Of a stretch of DNA of 64,000 nucleotides, positions 60,690-64,000 are shown piece by piece. Every line of letters starts with the position of its first letter. Within the stretch, counting starts at the first letter, position 1. This DNA comes from Bacillus sp. X1(2014) (GTDB lineage Bacteria; Bacillota; Bacilli; Bacillales_B; DSM-18226). The position numbers and the translations under genes were made by a program. The stretch covers positions 130,606-194,605 of the forward strand of contig NZ_VEED01000010.1 in NCBI RefSeq assembly GCF_007678255.1, given 5' to 3'. A model generated the notes under the pieces. It was not told where the DNA came from. It ran no database searches and saw only the letters and a list, made by a program, of their open reading frames with translations.

Positions 60690-61556
60690 ATGGTGATCTA
60701 TATAAACGGAAAGTTTTTATCAAAAGAAGAGGCGATGCTTTCCCCGTTTGATCATGGTTTTTTATATGGAATGGGGTTATTTGAAACGTTCCGGGTCTAT
60801 GAAGGACATCCTTTCCTGCTAGATGACCATTTAGAGCGTCTTAATCAAGGATTAGAGGTTCTAAACATCAAATATCGTTTTCAGCGTGATGAAACCAACC
60901 ACATCCTGCAAGAATTATTAAAGGTAAACCATTTGAACAATGCATACCTGCGGCTAAATGTTTCGGCGGGGATAGGGGATATTGGCTTGCAAGTAGAACC
61001 GTATACTAACCCAAACATTCTTTTTTTTCCTAAACTATTACCTCAGGCAGGGGATTTAACGGAAAAAAAAGCGGTTTTATTGGAGCTGAAGCGAAACAGT
61101 CCAGAAGGAAGTGAACGTCTGAAGTCCCATCATTTTATGAATAATATCTTGGCAAAAAGAGAGATAGGACATGCTGCAGATACAGAAGGGATTTTCCTAA
61201 ATGAGAAAGGGTACATAGCAGAAGGAATCGTATCTAATATCTTTTGGGTAAAAGGAAATATCGTATACACCCCTTCCGTACAAACTGGTATTTTAAATGG
61301 GATTACACGCCAGTTTGTTAGTGAGTTAGCGAAGAAACATAATCTGAGTGTAGAAGAGGGGCTTTATTCCTTGGCACACAGCCTGGAGGCCGATGAGATG
61401 TTTGTTACTAATTCCATACAAGAGATCGTCCCCATATCTACATTGGAAGGACATGAATTTCCTGGTAAACGAGGCCAAATAGTTCAACTATTGCATCGTG
61501 AATATCGCCATTATTGTAAAAGTCTGTGGTCAAGGCATGGATTAAGGAGTGAATAA
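60690..61556 (+). CDS. pabC: Aminodeoxychorismate lyase
   Basis: 288 residues of the PLP fold-type IV family. DHGFLYGMGLFETFRVYEGHPF opens the domain, the PLP Lys is in RLKSHHFMNNILAKREIG, and NEKGYIAEGIVSNIFWVKGN and TNSIQEIVPISTLEG follow. It releases p-aminobenzoate and pyruvate for folate synthesis. It follows pabA by two bases. It closes the pab set. No folP/folB follows here, unlike the usual Bacillus folate operon. Confidence 0.9.
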   Translation: MVIYINGKFLSKEEAMLSPFDHGFLYGMGLFETFRVYEGHPFLLDDHLERLNQGLEVLNIKYRFQRDETNHILQELLKVNHLNNAYLRLNVSAGIGDIGLQVEPYTNPNILFFPKLLPQAGDLTEKKAVLLELKRNSPEGSERLKSHHFMNNILAKREIGHAADTEGIFLNEKGYIAEGIVSNIFWVKGNIVYTPSVQTGILNGITRQFVSELAKKHNLSVEEGLYSLAHSLEADEMFVTNSIQEIVPISTLEGHEFPGKRGQIVQLLHREYRHYCKSLWSRHGLRSE

Positions 61557-61558
61557 CC

Positions 61559-62329
61559 TTGAAAGAAAAAATACTCGCTGAAATCAATAAAATTGAAGAG
61601 CAATTTGAAGTGAAAATCTGTCTAGCCGTCGAATCTGGGAGCAGGGCATGGGGATTCCCATCCAAGGATAGTGATTACGATGTTCGTTTCATTTATGTCC
61701 ACAAAAAGGACTGGTATCTGAGTATTGACCAAAAGCGAGAAGTAATTGAACTTCCAATTAATGACCTCCTTGATATTAATGGATGGGAATTACGAAAGGC
61801 GCTCAAACTCTTTCGAAAATCGAATCCTCCGCTAATGGAGTGGCTCCATTCGGGAATTGTCTATTATCAAGCCTTTTCATTAGTAGATCAATTAAAAGCA
61901 ATTCAGAATCATGTGTTTTTACCGCAATCCGCACTTTATCATTACTTAAATATGGCAAAAGGCAATTTTCGCGATTATCTCCGCGGTGATCATGTGAAAA
62001 TTAAAAAGTACTTTTATGTCCTAAGACCGGTATTAGCTTGTTTATGGATAGAAAGATACAATACAGTCCCGCCTATTGAATTTCAAATGTTAGTGGAAGA
62101 TCTTCTTGAAGAGGGGCCGTTAAAGCAGGAAATCTCTATCTTGCTTGAAAGGAAAATCAGCGGCGATGAACTCAACCTTGAGCCGAAGGTTAATGCCATA
62201 AATGACTTTTTAGAAAAAGAAATCAATCGGATTGAGGAATATACGAAGACCCTTAAAGTATCTAAAGAGGATATGACCCCAATTTTGGATGATCTATTCC
62301 GAGATATTCTTGAAGAGGTTTGGGCATAA
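61559..62329 (+). CDS. Nucleotidyltransferase-superfamily protein (YcgL/RlaP-like)
   Basis: 256 residues. N-terminal VESGSRAWGFPSKDSDYDVRFIYVH is the G-S-x10-D-x-D metal and nucleotide site of the minimal nucleotidyltransferase fold. The C-terminal helical part (HYLNMAKGNFRDYLRG, KKYFYVLRPVLACLWIE) is typical of the YcgL/RlaP family, linked in other bacteria with RNA repair. A TTG start follows AAGGAGTGA. It begins two bases after pabC and so is cotranscribed with it, which is unusual. The reaction in Bacillus is unknown. Confidence 0.8.
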   Translation: MKEKILAEINKIEEQFEVKICLAVESGSRAWGFPSKDSDYDVRFIYVHKKDWYLSIDQKREVIELPINDLLDINGWELRKALKLFRKSNPPLMEWLHSGIVYYQAFSLVDQLKAIQNHVFLPQSALYHYLNMAKGNFRDYLRGDHVKIKKYFYVLRPVLACLWIERYNTVPPIEFQMLVEDLLEEGPLKQEISILLERKISGDELNLEPKVNAINDFLEKEINRIEEYTKTLKVSKEDMTPILDDLFRDILEEVWA

Positions 62330-62363
62330 TCACCTCAGTCTAAACAAATTTAAATTACTCTGT

Positions 62364-62396
62364 GAGCCACTTTATTTTAAAAGTGGCTCATTGTTT
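62364..62396 (+). terminator. Terminator after the pab operon
   Basis: GAGCCACTT / AAGTGGCTC around an 8-base loop, then ATTGTTTT. Confidence 0.75.
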
Positions 62397-62502
62397 TATA
62401 TAAATTTTAGAGATTGATAAATGTAAGAGCTATAAAAATTCATAATTTCTGCAAATTTTTGTTGTAGAATACCTTTTGAAATAAAATTTTTAGGAGGTAA
62501 AT

Positions 62503-63081
62503 ATGAAAAGTAAAAGATTGGTGTTAGGATTTGTTACTTTGGTCTTACTGTTACTGTTACTGTTGTCTGCCTGTGCTAACAGTAGTAATGAAAAGAGTTC
62601 TGATGAAAATAAAAAAATGGACCATAATAGTACGAATATGGATCATATGGAACACTCAAGTTCAGGGGAGATTCCTAGTGGTTTAAAGGAAAAAGCGAAT
62701 CCAACCTATAAAGTGGGAAGTCAAGCTATTATCAATGCTGACCATATGGAAGGTATGAATGATGCTAAAGCAACAATAGTGGGAGCGTATGATACAACAG
62801 CGTACGTGGTTTCTTATACTCCGACAACAGGTGGAGAAAAAGTGAAAAACCATAAATGGGTGATTCAAGAAGAAATTAAGAATGCAGGTAGTGCATCATT
62901 AAAACCTGGAACGGAAGTTACCTTAGAAGCAGACCACATGGAAGGTATGATGGGTGCCACTGGGACAATTGATTCAGCAGTACAAACAACCGTATATATG
63001 ATTGATTACACTCCGGTCGATGGAGGAGAAAAAGTTACAAATCATAAATGGGTAACAGAAAGCGAACTTTCAACCAAATAA
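62503..63081 (+). CDS. ydhK: YdhK family lipoprotein (two DUF1541 repeats)
   Basis: 192 residues. The lipobox LLSAC places the acylated Cys near residue 24. A Met/His-rich linker (MDHNSTNMDHMEH) precedes two similar 60-residue repeats with the marks ADHMEGMNDAKATIVGAYDT and ADHMEGMMGATGTIDSAVQT, then TTGGEKVKNHKWV and VDGGEKVTNHKWV. The Met/His pattern suggests copper or another soft metal outside the membrane. Function is not established. AGGAGGTAAAT precedes the ATG. The next gene is only 30 bases away. Confidence 0.88.
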   Translation: MKSKRLVLGFVTLVLLLLLLLSACANSSNEKSSDENKKMDHNSTNMDHMEHSSSGEIPSGLKEKANPTYKVGSQAIINADHMEGMNDAKATIVGAYDTTAYVVSYTPTTGGEKVKNHKWVIQEEIKNAGSASLKPGTEVTLEADHMEGMMGATGTIDSAVQTTVYMIDYTPVDGGEKVTNHKWVTESELSTK

Positions 63082-63111
63082 CAGGTATATATATTGATTT
63101 AAGGTGATTAA

Positions 63112-63846
63112 ATGTACAGTATATTAAGTCAATTTAGCTCGTTTGTTAGTAGACCGTTTTCTACTATAGCCTATAGCCTAGAAACATGGCCAATAGTGTT
63201 TGCGTTTATTCTAGGACTAATTGGAGCTCTTGCACCTTGTCAGTTAACCGGAAATATTAGTGCTGTAACACTTTATGGTAACCGTTCTATTCAAAAGAAA
63301 ATCGCTTGGAAGGATGTTATCTTTTTCACTTTCGGAAAAATAGTAGCATTTTCTTTATTAGGTGTTTTGGTGTGGTTGCTCGGAAGGGAATTTGAACAAA
63401 ATCTTACTTTATATTTTCCGTGGCTTCGGAAGATAATGGGGCCATTATTGATTATAGTTGGGTTGTTTATGATGGGTTTTATCAAATTAACAGGAACTTT
63501 AAATCTATTAAAGGGATTAAATGAATACAAGAGTGAAAATTCATTTGGTTCTTTTATGCTAGGATTTAGTTTTTCACTTGCATTCTGTCCGACAATGTTT
63601 GTACTTTTCTTTGTCACTTTAATGCCTATCGTATTGTCTAGTGCATATGGGTTTATTCTGCCTCCAATATTTGCAATTGGAACTGCAATTCCATTATTGA
63701 TTTTTATTTTTATCATTTGGTTCATCGGTGGAAGTGGAGTGATAATGAAAAAAGGGAGAAAGTTTGGATTGGTGATACAAAGGATAGCCGGGGTTCTGAT
63801 GGTACTCTTAGGAATTTTTGATACATTAACTTATTGGTCTTTATAA
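63112..63846 (+). CDS. CcdA/DsbD-like membrane protein
   Basis: 244 residues with about six helices. It has the half-site motifs GALAPCQLTGNISAVTLYGN in helix 1 and SFSLAFCPTMFVLFFV in helix 4, each with one Cys as in the CcdA/DsbD transmembrane electron carriers. It also resembles the related heavy-metal and UreH-like membrane families. It could move reducing power or metal across the membrane for the adjoining YdhK-like lipoprotein. AAGGTGATTAA precedes the ATG. Confidence 0.78.
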   Translation: MYSILSQFSSFVSRPFSTIAYSLETWPIVFAFILGLIGALAPCQLTGNISAVTLYGNRSIQKKIAWKDVIFFTFGKIVAFSLLGVLVWLLGREFEQNLTLYFPWLRKIMGPLLIIVGLFMMGFIKLTGTLNLLKGLNEYKSENSFGSFMLGFSFSLAFCPTMFVLFFVTLMPIVLSSAYGFILPPIFAIGTAIPLLIFIFIIWFIGGSGVIMKKGRKFGLVIQRIAGVLMVLLGIFDTLTYWSL

Positions 63847-63909
63847 CAATATCAACACACAATGTAAAATTGTAAAGAAGAGCCATTTTGGCTCTTCCAG
63901 ATTGTCGAC

Positions 63910-63948
63910 AAAAGGGGTTCGGGATGTTTACATTCCGAACCCCTTTTG
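63910..63948. terminator. Long perfect-armed hairpin at the end of the window
   Basis: AAAAGGGGTTCGG and CCGAACCCCTTTT arms with a small internal mismatch near a TTA loop. A shorter GAAGAGCC / GGCTCTTC hairpin lies just upstream at 63877-63897. Together they close the YdhK/CcdA-like pair. Confidence 0.7.
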
Positions 63949-64000
63949 ACTTTTTCACTGTTTTTCCACCTATTTTGTCAGAGGGAGACCTCTCCGAGGT

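Overview
The window reads as chromosomal DNA of a low-GC, endospore-former-type member of the Bacillaceae (Bacillus/Neobacillus-like). The evidence is the AT-rich sequence, strong AGGAGG ribosome binding sites, frequent TTG and GTG starts, and genes typical of the group: DesK/DesR, YknWXYZ, a class IV (PhaR/PhaC) polyhydroxyalkanoate synthase, an IDEAL-domain protein, YdhK, and a YkoGH-like two-component system with PepSY proteins. There is no rRNA operon, no complete tRNA and no CRISPR array.

Layout. (1) 0-3.3 kb: a sugar-phosphate isomerase/epimerase, a Gfo/Idh/MocA oxidoreductase and a ROK kinase, a small carbohydrate-catabolic block. (2) 3.4-6.5 kb: a decayed stretch with a tRNA-Val-like 3' fragment, a relic MFS transporter and a broken YbaK/ProX editing gene, around an intact DoxX gene behind Fur boxes and an EamA exporter. 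(3) 6.6-13.4 kb: an AraC regulator divergent from an RbsA/RbsC/RbsB-type importer followed by two tandem PhyH-family Fe(II)/2-oxoglutarate dioxygenases. This is the least familiar combination in the window and the best candidate for an undescribed system. (4) 13.4-14.6 kb: a recombinase remnant and two very small minus-strand genes. (5) 14.7-19 kb: a YdbM-like flavin enzyme with a polar amino acid (probably cystine-type) ABC importer. (6) 19.4-25 kb: a TRAP transporter under a cre site with a YesM/YesN-type two-component system, followed by a 52-bp tandem hairpin array.

(7) 25.6-33.8 kb: AlkA, a 2-hydroxyacid dehydrogenase, CtaB, a ba3-type cytochrome oxidase (subunits IIa, II, I) with a SCO protein and a membrane protein, and an AI-2E-family permease. 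(8) 34-37.7 kb: yknWXYZ. (9) 37.8-40.8 kb: a solitary trpB, a GNAT acetyltransferase and a C-terminally truncated YitT gene abutting a fragment of an acyl-CoA ligase. (10) 40.8-49.2 kb: a PHA island (acyl-CoA ligase, SDR reductase, coiled-coil protein, phasin-like protein, PhaR, PhaC), flanked by two closely related alpha/beta hydrolases. With the ligase fragment, these suggest an old tandem duplication followed by deletion. (11) 49.4-54.5 kb: desKR, an alpha/beta hydrolase, an ABC exporter and an IDEAL-domain protein. (12) 54.6-58.5 kb: a response regulator, a histidine kinase and two PepSY proteins on the minus strand, one ending in 17-residue Asp/His repeats. (13) 58.7-62.3 kb: pabB-pabA-pabC and a YcgL-like nucleotidyltransferase. 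(14) 62.5-63.9 kb: a YdhK lipoprotein and a CcdA/DsbD-like membrane protein.

A 13-bp dispersed motif, GGTGCCTGACACC, occurs in intergenic DNA at eight places in the right-hand 37 kb, plus one degenerate copy. It twice forms or contributes to strong hairpins. No tools were run: family assignments rest on motif recognition and context, and start codons on visible ribosome binding sites.
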